Shown here piece by piece: positions 14,263 to 25,172 of a DNA stretch of 64,000 bases; position 1 is the first letter of the stretch, and the number at the start of each line of letters is the position of its first letter. Both the position numbers and the translations under genes were made by a program. Source of the DNA: Halocaridina rubra (taxonomy: Eukaryota > Arthropoda > Malacostraca > Decapoda > Atyidae); contig JAXCGZ010013584.1 of assembly GCA_037179515.1 (NCBI GenBank), positions 1 to 64,000 of the forward strand, read 5' to 3'. The notes beneath the pieces were generated by a model. That model made no database searches. It was not told the DNA's origin and saw only the letters and a list, made by a program, of their open reading frames with translations.

Positions 14263-15735
14263 TCAGATAAAATAGTGAAAATCAGGATTAGCTGCAAAAC
14301 AAACTTTTCTCCCAGAACGAGATCCTGCAGTTGTCTGAGAGGCAAAAACTGGGGGTTGTGATAATTCCTGGGGAGTATTACTACTACTGTCTGTAGGAAC
14401 ACAAGTGTAAGACATATTTGCAAATGAACCAGATAATATAGGATCAGTGACGTCACTAGAAACTACATCTGATAATGAGGGTTGTATATCACTTCGTGAA
14501 ACACATACAATATGAGGAGACCTTTGAGGATTTACATATGGTACTTCAGGTAATATTGCAGGGTTTAAACATTTTATAGATACAGTATTGGTGTCTCCTG
14601 AAGGCATTTGTATCTTAAATTATTTATCATGTCTCTCCATCACTGGGAAAGGACCTGTATGTGGTGCTTCCAATGGATTTCTGGCACGATCTACACGAAC
14701 TCAAACTTTAGGTACACTGAATAAGTCATTTGGAATTTGTGGAACACTAAGTAAAAGCAACTTTTTCTTATCCACTTAAGAAAGGTTTTTATAAAATCTA
14801 CTGTAGAACTTGACAGGATGGGAAGTTTCACAAATAAATCGCTAGGACTAAGTAGCAGTTTTCCAGTCACTAATGTGAAAGGTGAATAACCTGAGGAGTT
14901 TGGCATACTACATAGACCAAGGAGGACAACCGCCAGGGCATTGAGCCAAGTTTGCTTCCTGGCCAGTAAAGCTGCCTTTAAAGTTCTATAGGAACGTTTT
15001 ACCATCCCATTACCCTGAGGATGATAAGCTGTAGTTCGCAGGCGATGGAATCCAACTTAAGAGGAAAATTCTTGGAACAATTCTGCCTCAAACTGAGCTC
15101 CTCTATCATTTATGACATAAAGAGGTTCGCTAACTCTGGATACCCATCCACTGAGCAATGCATGGGCAATTGCTTTTGCCGTAATTTCCATGAGAAGTAC
15201 ATCTTCAATCCACTTGGTTCGGCTATCAATACATACTAGCAGATATCGATAAGGAGTTTGGAATTCTCCACTAGGAGGAGAACAAGGTGGCAATGGACCC
15301 ACAATAACAATGTGAACTACCTCAAATCGCTGACAAGGGATATCCAAGGGTAGAATCTGGGATTTAGTGTGCTACATAACCTTTGTTGCTTGACAAATCT
15401 TGCAGACACATGTCCATTGATGTACTTCTTTGTCTATCCCAGGGCAAAATATCTGGATCTGAAAAGTCAGAGGGAACTTTAAAACCAGGATGGGAGATGG
15501 TATGTAGGGAGTTGAAAATATCTTTGCTGAGTGGCTGTGATTCAAAAGGTTGAGGGCACTCCGAGACATCACACTTTATAATCTGATTCTCAGCCAGTGG
15601 AAAATCTTTGAGTCTATCCTGGAAAGATGTGATTTCTTTGTCGTATTCTTGGGCACTGGTTATTGCAGATAATCAATAAGTGAAATAGAGATGACATTAG
15701 CTGGTCTTCTTGAAACAGCAACAATGTTATCACCA
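14263..15735 (-). pseudogene. Gypsy-5 integrase and Pol C-terminus
   Basis: Zinc-domain cysteines are seen in WTCVCKICQA near 15380-15410, with a His-rich HTISHPGFK upstream. The core reads HIVIVGPLPP, CIDSRTKWIED and INDRGAQFEAELF at 15057-15347; the first catalytic Asp seems replaced (IVIVGP for IDIVGP). 14691-15005 continues MVKRSYRTLKAALLARK and YSPFTLVTGK, the region after the catalytic Glu. 14263-14607 ends with RSGRKVCF, a gypsy-type Pol tail. The domain is split between frames. Confidence 0.85.
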
Positions 15736-15749
15736 CTACGGATATACTG

Positions 15750-15775
15750 TTGACAGTTGACAGTTGACAGTTGAC
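15750..15775 (+). repeat. TTGACAG tandem repeat at LINE-A copy C 5' junction
   Basis: Three and a half copies of TTGACAG lie exactly where Gypsy-5 sequence stops and LINE-A copy C begins. It may reflect 5' end processing during integration. Confidence 0.9.
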
Positions 15776-16291
15776 TATAAAGAGATAGTAATCAAAAAAA
15801 TGAAAGAAGTTCTGATGGAAAGGGCAAATCCACTGATTAAACAGGCACTTGATAAAGAGAAGACAGTGGAAATCTCAGGCATAAGCGAATCCCAGGAGCC
15901 AACATGGCAGGGGAGACTTGAAGAAACTAAAGCTAGGGTTGTAGACCTGATTAGAAAGCTTGAAGTAGTTTATGGTCCTGAGGATATTGTAAACATTCAC
16001 CAACTAGGCAAATATTCGAAGGAAGGAAAGCCGAGACCAACAAAAGTAACCTTTGAGAGAGGGGAAACATGTAGGGAAATATTGTTGAGAAAAAAAGTAA
16101 AAGACCTTCAAGAATTCAAAGAAGTGTTTATTAGACAATACAGAACACAGGAAGAGATGGGAAAGATCAAAAACTTGTTGCAAGAGACAAGAAGGTTAAA
16201 TGAGGAAAGAAATGAAGAGGAGAAGAAAAATTTTCATTTCAGAAGTCTGCCAGACAAATGGGAGCTAAAGAAGATAATGACAGAAGTTTAG
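15764..16291 (+). pseudogene. LINE-A ORF1 protein, C-terminal part (RRM-like)
   Basis: About 170 codons are open. The segment [40 protein letters not shown], then CREILLRKKVKDLQE, is the pattern of the RRM-like RNA-binding domain in many LINE ORF1 proteins. A charged helical tail (RRLNEERNEEEKKNFHF) follows. The N-terminus is missing at the truncated 5' end, so the listed start is only the first ATG. The frame overlaps the start of the endonuclease ORF at 16258. The RNA-chaperone role is inferred from family. Confidence 0.65.
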
Positions 16292-17207
16292 GGGATGGAG
16301 CCTCATTAAGATTGTTATACACAAATGCTGATGGATTAGCTGCTAAGGCAGTAGATTTAAAAGATAGGATTCACAACAGTAAGGCAGATATAGTAGCAAT
16401 TACAGAGACTAAGTTGAGTGAGGACATAAACAGTGTCACAGTTTTTCCTAAGGGCTTCAGAATATTAAGGGTTGAAAGATCTGAGAGGACTGGTGGAGGG
16501 ATAGCATTGCTCATAAGTGAAAGGATTCAAGTTGAAGAAATAAACTTTGCTATAGAAAGTGAGTTCAAGTTTATGAGGAAAGCCATATAGGTACTATTGA
16601 TGTCATAAACTCAGTTGTTAACATGGCATGGGAGAGAAAATGCAGGATTTTGATTATGGGAGATTTTAATCATAAAGTGATAGATTGGATAAATCTTGAC
16701 CCACACAGTGGTGAGGACTCGGTTCGGGCAAGATTCCTAGATTGCATATAAGAGAATTTCCTACACCAACATGTAATGGAAACAATGAAAGCCAGGGGTG
16801 GGGATGACCCATCACTACTTGATCTAGTACTCACAGATAATGTGTTGGATTTCGAAAAAATTGAGTATGAACCACCAATTGGAAATAGTGAAAATTGTGT
16901 GTTGTTGATAGAGTTTATCATTGAAGATATTTTGCCTGAGAGTAGAGGCACTGAGGACATGAGGAGGAACTATCCAAAAGGAGATTACATCAAAATGAAT
17001 GAGCTTTTTACAGTTATTGACTGGAGAACATTATTTTACAACAAATCTGTACAAGAAATGTATGACATCTTTTGTGAGAAATATGGGAAGATAGTAGATT
17101 GCTGCATACCTGTCACCAAAGTAGGTGTAATTCATGCCAGAGAGAAATGGTTCGATAATGAGTGTAAAAGAGCTAAGGAGTGGAGACAAATGCTGGAAAA
17201 GGTATAG
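16258..17207 (+). pseudogene. LINE-A copy C endonuclease
   Basis: The first frame (16258-16590) has LLYTNADGLAAKAVDL and ITETKLSEDIN, the N-terminal APE-type motifs. It then runs into a deletion of about 91 bp with short homology at the joint (GAGTTCA/AAGTTTATG), which shifts the frame. IMGDFNH is present near 16660. A TAA at 16750 follows. 16776-17207 keeps LLDLVLTDNVLDFEKIEYE and WFDNECKRAKEW. Inactive. Confidence 0.82.
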
Positions 17208-17384
17208 GAGGAGAAAAAACATAAATGCCTGGCAAACCTACAAAAGAGCAAGAAATTACTACCTAAGTAAAAAAAGAGAAGCAGAGAGAGACTATGAGAG
17301 AGACATCACCAGGAAGGCTAAAGAAAATCCCAAGCTTTTCCACAGCTTTATCAGAGGAAAGCTGAAGGTAAAAGAACAGGCTTT

Positions 17385-17588
17385 AATAATAATAATAATA
17401 ATAATAATAAACTTTATTTCCATTTTACAATGGGTATTCGTCAGCCAGGACAAGCCCCCAACCCCCCACTGTGATGTCCACCCACAGCAGTTCCTGCCAG
17501 TAAACAGCTTAAACTCTCGGTCTTGGACGGGGACCGATCTTTCGACCTCGTGAATGCGAAGCCAGCGCGTTACCACTGTACTAGCCAG
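17385..17588 (-). mobile_element. SINE copy 1 (tRNA-like head, TAA-type tail)
   Basis: About 204 bp, antisense. Its (TAA)n tract at 17385-17410 is the 3' tail of the minus strand. The 5' head reads CTGGCTAGTACAGTGG (A-box-like) and later CGGTTCCCGTCC (B-box-like), with CTTCGCAT between them, resembling tRNA-Ala with anticodon CGC. LINE-A copy D (near 33675) lacks it at the same position, giving an empty site. A second copy lies at 27989-28198. Confidence 0.85.
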
Positions 17589-19164
17589 CAGGCTAAAGAG
17601 AGCGGATGGAAGCATCACTGAGACAGATGAAGAGATCTGCAAAGAATTGAACAAGGAGTTTCAGTCAGTATTTGCAGTAAAAAATACCCCACCTCCTCAG
17701 ATTGCAGAGATAGAAGCTCAAGGGCCGGTATTAGAGAACATCAACCTTACAGCCACAGAGGTAAGCAAAGCGCTGATGGATTTCGATGTTCATAAAGCTA
17801 CAGGTCCTGATGACATATTCCCTCATGTACTTAAAAAATGCGTAAGCTCAATATCAGTGGCACTGGGTATTATATTTAAAAAGTCACTGGAGTCATGGGA
17901 GATTCCAAGATGCTGGAAACAAGCAAATGTGATACCTATCTTCAAAAAGGGAAGAAGGGATATGGCTCTGAACTATAGACCAGTTTCCTTGGCCAGCATA
18001 GTTTGCAAAGTTATGGAGAAACTACTAAGGAAACATATCTCTCTTCACTTGGAATCCTTCAACTTTATGTCAGTGAGGCAACATGGCTTCAGAGAAGGTA
18101 AATAAACAGTAACAAACTTATTAGAATTTTATGATAAGGTAAGCCGAATCTTACAGGAAAGAGAGGGCTGGGCAGATTGCATATTCAAAGACTTCCAGAA
18201 AGCATTTGACACTGTTTCACATGGGAGACTTATTAGGAAGCTGCAAGCAATGGCTAGAATAGGTGGAAATGTCTTGGAATGGATAAAAACTTACTTAGAA
18301 GAAAGGGAACAGAGGGTTAGAATAAGACACTCAGTGTCTGAATGGAGAAGAGTTAGTAGTGGAGTTCCACAGGGTTCAGTTTTTGGGCCACTTTTGCTTC
18401 TTGTATATGTAAATGACCTACCAGAGTCTGTAAATTCATTCATGAATATGTTTGCAGATGATGCAAAGATTGTGAAGAAAGTGAAAAACGAGAACAATGG
18501 TAGAGAACTTCAGGAAGATCTAAATAGTCTGCATGAGCTGTCAGAAAAGTGGCTAATGAAATTCAATACTTCAAAATGTAAGGTAATGAGAATGGGTACA
18601 AGTGCAAGAAGGTCCAAGCTTGACTACTCGGTGGCTGGAGTACAACTTCTAGAGACAGAAAATGAGAGAGATCTAGGAGTAAACATACTGGCAGATTTGT
18701 CTCCAGAAATACATATAAATGGCATAGTAAGGGCAGCATATGCATTCTTATTAAATGTAAGGGTAGCCTTCAGGCACATGGACAAGGAAATGTTCAGAAA
18801 TATTTATGTAACCTATGTGAGGCCAAAACTCGAATATGCAGCCCCCTTTTGGAATCCGCACTTGAAAAAGCACATAGCTAAGCTTAAAAAAGTTCAAAGA
18901 CATGCCACGAAACTGGTGCCAGAAATACGCAATCTCAGTTATAATGAGAGGCTGAGGGAATTAGACTTACCATCACTCGAAGCTAGAAGAGTGAGGGGGG
19001 ATATGGTGACAGTCTTTAAATTCCTTCATGGTTATGATAGAGTGGATAGGGATCGATATTTTGATATGGCTGGCTCTAGAACTAGAGGTCATAGTTTGAA
19101 GCTTCGTAAGAAAACTTCTTTGCAGGATGTAAGGAAATACTTTTTCAGTAGTACGAGTAGTTGA
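17589..19164 (+). pseudogene. LINE-A copy C reverse transcriptase
   Basis: After the SINE the frame is open to 19164 except for a TAA at 18103-18105. Palm motifs in order: PRCWKQANVIPIFKKG, NYRPVSLASIVCKVMEK, RQHGFREG, DCIFKDFQKAFDTVSH (Leu to Lys change), SSGVPQGSVFGPL and MFADDAKI. Thumb: WLMKFNTSKCKVMRMG. C-terminus: YVRPKLEYAAPFWNP and GDMVTVFKFLHGYD. It ends FFSSTSS because of a frameshift shared with copy D. Confidence 0.9.
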
Positions 19165-19330
19165 TAATTGGAATTGGCTAAGCGAGGAGGTAGTTAATGC
19201 TATCTCAATCCATAGTTTTAAGGACAGGTATAAGTATCACTAAGTATAAAATGGAACCGATCAGGAGACGGGAAGATACGAGCTTTGGGTTCTTTCCCGT
19301 AAACACAATTAGGTAATCACTGTATGTTGG

Positions 19331-20760
19331 TAACACTTCAGTGAGCAAGAAAAATGTCATTGTAACTTAACTGTCTTAGATGGGCTCCTGCTATGAAAAG
19401 CAGAACCTAATTGTTTATGGTCTGTGAATAATGAGACCTGACGTCTTTCAGTCATATCTTTGAAATGCAAGACAGCTTCATGTGCAGCCAACAAGTTTCA
19501 GTCAAATGCAGAGTGCTTTTGTTGAGATTCAGATAGCTTCTTGGAGTGAATTGCAATAGGCACAGGTGAACAATCCACCATTTGATGGAGGGCAGCTCCT
19601 GCAGCCATAGCAGTACAATCAGTCACCAACTGCAGGGAATCTGAAACAGGGGCATGATGACTAAAAACCGACACATTTTGTAAAGCATCTTTGATGGCAT
19701 TGAAGGATTTTGTGGCTTCTTCTGACCACTGAAACTTCTTAGCATTAGGAAATTCTTTTATAAGTTTTGTCATGGGGAACAATATATCAGCAAAGTGAGG
19801 AATTATACATCTATAAAAACCAACCAGGCCCAGAAACCTTACACCCTTAGGAACTGGGGGTAATGGGAAATCCTTGGTTGCTGATTTCATACATTCTGAA
19901 GGGGCAATGCCTTGATGAGACACTGTAATCCAAGGAAATCTAAGGAGGTAGCAACAAAAACACACTTATCAAGAGATATTTGTAAACTGTTGTCACTGAG
20001 AATCTTGAATGTAGTTTTTAGGTGTTTTATATGTTCATCCAAAGCACTAAAAAATATAAGAATGTCTTGGAATTACACAAACACAAAATCAGTCTCTGAA
20101 CAGGCAGTTCATATATCTATGGAATGTTGCAGGGGTATTTCTAAGCCCAAACGGCATATATGCATATTCAAATAGTCCAAATGGGGTAGTCACTGCAGTT
20201 TTTTGGATGTCATCTGGATGAGCAGGGATTTGATGATAAGATTTCACTAGATCCAATTTCGTTTACACCTTTTTTCCATGAAGTTCAGATGAAAGGCTTG
20301 AAATATGAGGGACTGGATATCTATCTGGTAGGGTCATAGAGTTCAAAGCTCGATAATAACCAACCGGACATCACTCGCCTGGATTTTTCTTTGGCACTAA
20401 ATGTAGTGGGGAAGACCAGAAAGATTTTGATGGACGAATGATGCCAGATTTTAGAAGAACATTAAAGTTTTCTTGGCAGCAACAAGTTTGTCAGTGGAAA
20501 ATGGACGAGTTTTTGCATATGCTGGTGGTGTGTCACTTGTTTCAATACAATGGTACACGGCATTGATAAGAAGTGGAGTGGTAGAGTTGCTTGGCTCTAA
20601 TAGAGTTGGATATTCAAACAAGGCTTGCTGAACACACTCAGGTAAGTTACTGCACTTATTTAAGTGGATAGGGGTAACTATACCTGTAAATAGTCGTTGT
20701 GGCACTTGTCTTAAAGCATTTGAATCCATCAGCATTTTTGCTTTGCAATCCACTAGCAGT
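19331..20760 (-). pseudogene. Gypsy-5 reverse transcriptase and RNase H
   Basis: On the minus strand: CIETSDTPPAYAKTRPFS (N-terminal RT motif, 20540), [16 protein letters not shown] (20230-20270), [18 protein letters not shown] (20140-20190), and FQDILIF replacing the YxDD box near 20060. Connection motifs FLGLVGFYRCIIPHFADI and RNase H motifs (VTDCTAMAAGAALHQ, SKKLSESQQKHSAFD) occupy 19498-19965. The altered catalytic box and several stops or frame shifts make it inactive. Confidence 0.87.
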
Positions 20761-21070
20761 TCAAAATAAGAAAATCCAAACCCAATAAAGGATAAGTAAC
20801 TGATGCTACTACAAAATTCCAGAGGAAAGTTCTTCTCAGGTAAAGTATATTACCGTCTGATTGAATCTCACCAAATATATGGCACAGCTTCACCGTTTGC
20901 AGCAAAAATGGAGACAGCACTATGTCACAAATAGTATTTAGCTGCTCCTGCGTCTATAATGAATTCTACTTTGTGATCCAAAATTAAAGTGGATACCAGT
21001 AGAAGATGCAGAGCAGTCACCACATATACACTGATTTGCTGACTCTGTTTCCCAAATTTGAAGGAGCTGG
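20761..21070 (-). pseudogene. Gypsy-5 aspartic protease remnant
   Basis: The minus strand reads ILDHKVEFIIDAGAAKYYL near 20930-20990, matching the retropepsin D-[ST]-G site with DAG. FAANGEAVPYIW follows after a stop, as in the flap region of arthropod gypsy proteases. Inactive (Ser/Thr of the active site is Ala). Confidence 0.65.
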
Positions 21071-21219
21071 AGATTTAGGGCAGGAATTAGAAAAAATGTT
21101 TACACTGCTCTTGCCTGGCCATTAACACCATTAACTGGAAGTGCTTGTGGCAACACTGTAAAAGATATGAGCACTGCAGCAGGAAAGGCATTGGCTTCAT
21201 CATTCTTCAGCAATACTGC

Positions 21220-22560
21220 AGGTGTACCTCCTAGGATACAGCCTTCTGTTGCAATGGAGGGAGGCACATGGCTTTGTGTGATAGCTTCCACCTAACCCTC
21301 ATGGAGGCTAGGTTTTCTGCAGTAGAGGGGGAGGCTTTAGCAGTCGCAATATGCTTCAGCAAGGTAAGTCTTTTTAGGTTGGGTTGCTCGATGTAAATGC
21401 TAGTCAATGACCAACAACCTTTGCTGAAGCTCTCAGGGGACTTTGATCTTGCAGATGCAATCAACCTAAGGTTATTCCATCTCAAAGAGAAGACTCTTCA
21501 GTATAAATTCACCATGATATACATGCCCTATAAAAGGAATTCTGCTGCTCACTTCCTTTCCAGGATTCCAGCATTAAGTATATGCCTAAAATCAGAGGAC
21601 AACTACCAAGAAGATGGCCTAGTAGCTGCAAAGATAGTAGCTACTGTGGCAGTATTGGGTCAGGAAGACATCATCATAATGAATGAGGTAACCGTTTTGA
21701 ATACAGCTGTAGATGAACTCCATATATCATTTAGGGGAACCTTCAGCATAAAGAACTACCTACATCTGCTGCTACATTTACACACCCTCCTCTCCACCCG
21801 AGACTCTAATTACAGCCTCGTTCCCTGAGCACCCCCTTTCAAGATATGGTGGTAGGTTTCCTCCAGGTCAGGGAACACATGTACCTGGTGTATGCAGATA
21901 GACTCACAGATTGACTGGAGATCACTCATTTTTCTGGAGGTACCTTTTCCAGTAAAATCACCAACAATCTATGAAAATTCTTCACTCAGTGGGGGCACCA
22001 GAACAGTTGTCACTGGACGGCAGATTTAACCTGGGGAGTGAGGAGATGTTAGCATTCCTTAAGAGATGGGGTCTCATTCCACTTTTTCTCTGTGCACTAA
22101 TCCCAACCTAATGGCAAAGCCAAAGTAACTGTCAAATCAGCAAAAGTGGTTCTCCAGATGAACATGGGTGCTAATAATAGCTTGAATACGGACAAAGCAT
22201 CCAAAGCACTACTCCAGTATCCAAGCACAACTCTGTAAGGAATACACAAGTCCCGCGTATAGTTTGTGACAAGAAGACAACTCAGAGGTAGCATACCAAC
22301 AGTGAAGCAGAACTGTAAGGTCAGCAGTTACTGGCAACGTGCTCTCCGTCAACAAAAACTTCAAATGGTCCTTGGCCTGGACATGCCTCTATCTCTCCAG
22401 GATCAAGTCTTATGCTTACTAGAGTCCCTGTAAGAAGGCTTGCTTGTTAGGATGCAGGATTACTCACAGGCAGGGTATCTTTAAAAAATCACAAACACTT
22501 GCAAAAGGTTGAAGCAAAACCCCCATCATACTCCTGTCAGTCCTGTTGGTCAATTATCCC
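21220..22560 (+). pseudogene. Gypsy-6 remnant: RNase H and integrase pieces
   Basis: Sense-strand RNase H motifs: EARFSAVEGEALAVAI (about 21305-21350), then NDQQPLLKLSGDFDLADAIN, RLFHLKEKTLQYKF and KRNSAAHFLSRIPAL (21397-21580). Downstream, at about 21990-22160, GAPEQLSLDGRFNL and FLKRWGL match an integrase core around its second Asp. The integrase N-terminus and the RT are missing. The frame 21397-21828 is long by chance after the RNase H end. No LTR was recognised. Confidence 0.75.
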
Positions 22561-24040
22561 CACGCATGCCCCAGTTTCCCACCCCCAAAAACAATGTAAG
22601 AGACCCCAATGTCTACAGACACCTCCACCCTGCTGTGTGACTGTGCTTAATTAGTTATGTATGCCTACCTACTCGGAAACTATATTTTGTTACTGTTACT
22701 GTGATGTTTTTGTCTAGTATTGATGTATATTTTTTTTTATTGTATCTTGTGTGTTTATTATGCGTTTTTAAGATTTGTATATATCTATATATGAAAAATC
22801 TTGTGGGGGACATTAAGGGTTGCTATTTAATGTACGACATACTTTCCTTATTATGTTTCTGCACCATCTTAATTACTCACGCCAATCTTACTTATCTTGC
22901 AGTAGTGTCCGTCACTCTTGTGTATTTACACATCCACCAAACCCAACAGAAGCTTAATCAAATGAGAGAAAAGCCACTCTTTTGTCGGAATTTGAGCAAG
23001 ACTAATAGTACAAAAATACAGGGGGGTCTCCACTATTCAACGCTAATTGGGAACATAAAAACAAAACTAATAGAAAAAAGAATAACGAAACAATGTTTTC
23101 CATTACAGTCAATGTGTCTAATAGGGACTGGCCATTATTTATGTCTTATGAAATGAGAACTTATACCTAAACTTGTTAATATAAATTAGAAATATAAATA
23201 GAGGTAAATACAATGCATTTAATAAAATATTAGATTTATATGAAATATAAAGTGGGAAAAGATGTAGATGAAGAAAAAAAAGATTGAATACTTACAGTAA
23301 ACCTTATACAGTACAGTAACAGCAACAGACCATGGCTGAGGGGGAAGAAGATGGAGGAGACTGATGGGGCGAAGGACCTAAATATAAAGAAGAAATAGCA
23401 ATAAAGGAAAAAAAATGATATTTAGATTAAATATTTTATCTGTGTAGTACAATATTATTAAAAGAAAAAAGTAGTGAAAGTACAATGTACCTGAAACACT
23501 GAAGCTTCAGCGTACATGAGTAGCAGATGATGCTAGTCTGAGGGTGCCATTGGCACCACCCTTCCGTTATTCCATTGTAGATATCCACCCAGAGGGGTGG
23601 ATGGGCCATGGTGGGCCCGTAGGTGAGTGATTGGGAGCTGGAACAATTATTTGAAAGAAATAAGAAAAACTTCAACTTCTTAAAGGGGTTAGTAGTCTTC
23701 TTATCATGTTAGTTGGATACCTTGATTTGAAGGGAAGAGAAAAGTTTGGATAAGATAGTGGTGAAGAAGGGAGAGTTGATGGCGCCACTTGAATGCTTTT
23801 GACCCCTGGGGGACCACCAGGAAGGTAGGGTAAAAGAGGAGACAGGAAAGAAAAAAAACAAATTTATGAATATATAAAATTAAAACTAAATGGAAGAACA
23901 AAAGTTAGGAATAGAAAGAGTTTGCTGATGACCAACAAAGGACAAGGCTTCCTTACTGCAAGCACATTAGCGTGTGTTGGGGTCACACTGAAGAGGCTGA
24001 GGGAAATGTTCTCAACTTCTTTTGCTCTTTGCTATGTCTA
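22561..24040. other. Unclassified repeat-rich stretch
   Basis: It holds a 151-codon hydrophobic frame (22701-23156) with no recognisable domain. 22846-22945 resembles 4190-4280. 23185-23395 is repeated at 29519-29690. A motif with two strong hairpins lies at about 23577-23625. No element boundary could be fixed. Confidence 0.5.
23185..23395 (+). repeat. About 200-bp direct repeat, copy 1
   Basis: Matches 29519-29690 in the same orientation over most of its length (shared ATAAATTAGAAAT, ACTTACAGTAA, GATGGAGGAGA and GACCTAAATATAAAG). The two copies flank antisense LINE-J about 6.3 kb apart. They could be LTR pieces or dispersed copies of an unknown element. Confidence 0.75.
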
Positions 24041-24044
24041 CGTG

Positions 24045-25172
24045 CTGTTGCTAGATTATCTGGGTGGTGGGTACTGGCTGATAATGTTTTGTAGGCTGTC
24101 ATGAGGGGTTGTAGCGTAGCTTCCTAATAGAAAGTGCACTTCTTGACGAGGTTTTTGATTTTTTACCAGGTGCACTTGTATCCGACTCTCAGTTGATAGA
24201 TGTTGACTGCTGTTCTTCTGTGGAGGTTCTTGGGTAGGGTGACGCTCTGGAGGTTGGTGGTGATTTTGTACCATAATGTAGAGGCAGATCCGGTGTCCAT
24301 GCACAGACTGTCTTGCTAGCTGCAGATTGAAGAGTAATTTGGTGGCCTTGCCCTTTATCTGGAGGGTGCCAGGGGCAGGGATTCTTGAATCTTTGCCAAA
24401 AGAGTGGCTAGTTTGGGTGCTTAGTCAGCTTTTTTATTGCCTTTGATGCCGACATGGCTGGGTATCCAAGCAAGGGTGACAACTTTGTCAGTGCTGATAG
24501 CCCTGTGTAAGAGATGAAGGATGTCGGTGATCATTCTCACATTGTCTATGGGGTGCGTCTTCTTAGTGGCCTATAAGGCACATTTGGAGTCAGTGAGAGT
24601 GAGGATATGTTCAGTTTCTTGTTGAGTGAAGAAGTTAAGAGCATTGGTGTTTGGAGTGAGAAGCAGGAGTTTCACAATCTCCAGAATTCTACATGTTCTT
24701 CAGTGATGAAGGTGGCACCTGAGTCTCCAGTTTCTTGATTAATTGAGACATCTGTGTATATAATTTGGGAGTTGTGCTTGCTCTTGCTCTGGATTTTGTC
24801 CTTATATATGTTTTTGAGGACAAGCAGGTTCACTGAGCTCTTGGAGTTGTCATGAAGCTTTATCTTTGTGTTGAGCAGCTGGTCATCCCATGGAGGATGG
24901 CATTGGTAGTCAGGATGTGGGGTGTCCAGGTTCTTTGATATGTTGTCCTCCTTGACTCCTAAAGCCAGCAGCTCAGAACAGACCTTGGCTGACCAGGTCC
25001 TTTTGTGAAGGTTCAAGTGTTGGCCGAAGGGCAGTTTGAAGTTAGTGCAGGTGAGGCAGGGTCGTTGTGTTGTTTTGGTTTTGGCCACTGTGAAGGGCAT
25101 TTTCTGTAAAGATCTATGCTCTAGTTGCAGGAGATTGGATTCTGGCTGTAGGTTTTCTATTTTACACCACAT
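24045..25172 (-). pseudogene. LINE-J copy 1 RNase H and C-terminus
   Basis: The frame 24672-25172 covers the pre-RNase H linker (KRTWSAKVCSELLALGVKE, LVLKNIYKDKIQSKSK) and the first RNase H motif IIYTDVSINQETG, where copy 2 has YYTDGSVNQ. Further on, the minus strand reads LAWIPSHVGIKGN near 24450-24480, the last RNase H motif, which copy 2 has lost. The C-terminus ends ISQYPPPR at 24056. Disabled by stops and frame changes. Confidence 0.82.

Larger units (their letters stand above)
15764..19330 (+). mobile_element. LINE-A copy C (with nested SINE)
   Basis: A sense LINE-A copy inserted in antisense Gypsy-5. It retains the ORF1 C-terminal half (15764-16291), endonuclease (16258-17207), reverse transcriptase (17554-19164) and the 3' hairpin and tail (19268-19320). 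Compared with copy D it has a deletion of about 91 bp after 16566, a small deletion near 17188, a SINE at 17385-17588 and a nonsense codon at 18103. The 5' end is truncated within ORF1. Confidence 0.9.
14236..21070 (-). mobile_element. Gypsy-5: antisense Ty3/gypsy remnant split by LINE-A copy C
   Basis: On the minus strand the order is protease (about 21000-20880), reverse transcriptase (20750-19900), RNase H (19900-19330), then, after the LINE-A insertion at 15776-19320, integrase (15735-14690) and the Pol C-terminus (14607-14263). This is the normal gypsy order. Every domain carries stops or frame changes. Gag and the 5' LTR were not recognised; a different gypsy remnant (Gypsy-6) lies directly to the right. 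Confidence 0.85.

Noticed and set aside
17134..17553. 139-codon frame running through the SINE
   Set aside because: The run of isoleucines is translated (TAA)n microsatellite; only the first part is LINE-A coding.
17510..17588. Possible tRNA gene on the minus strand
   Set aside because: A- and B-box-like sequences are present, but the acceptor stem is missing, the anticodon stem is poor, and the sequence is part of a repeated SINE with a TAA tail.
22701..23156. 151-codon frame that looks like a small membrane protein
   Set aside because: Hydrophobic residues come from T-rich DNA; no conserved motif or clean start, and part of it overlaps a sequence repeated near 4200.
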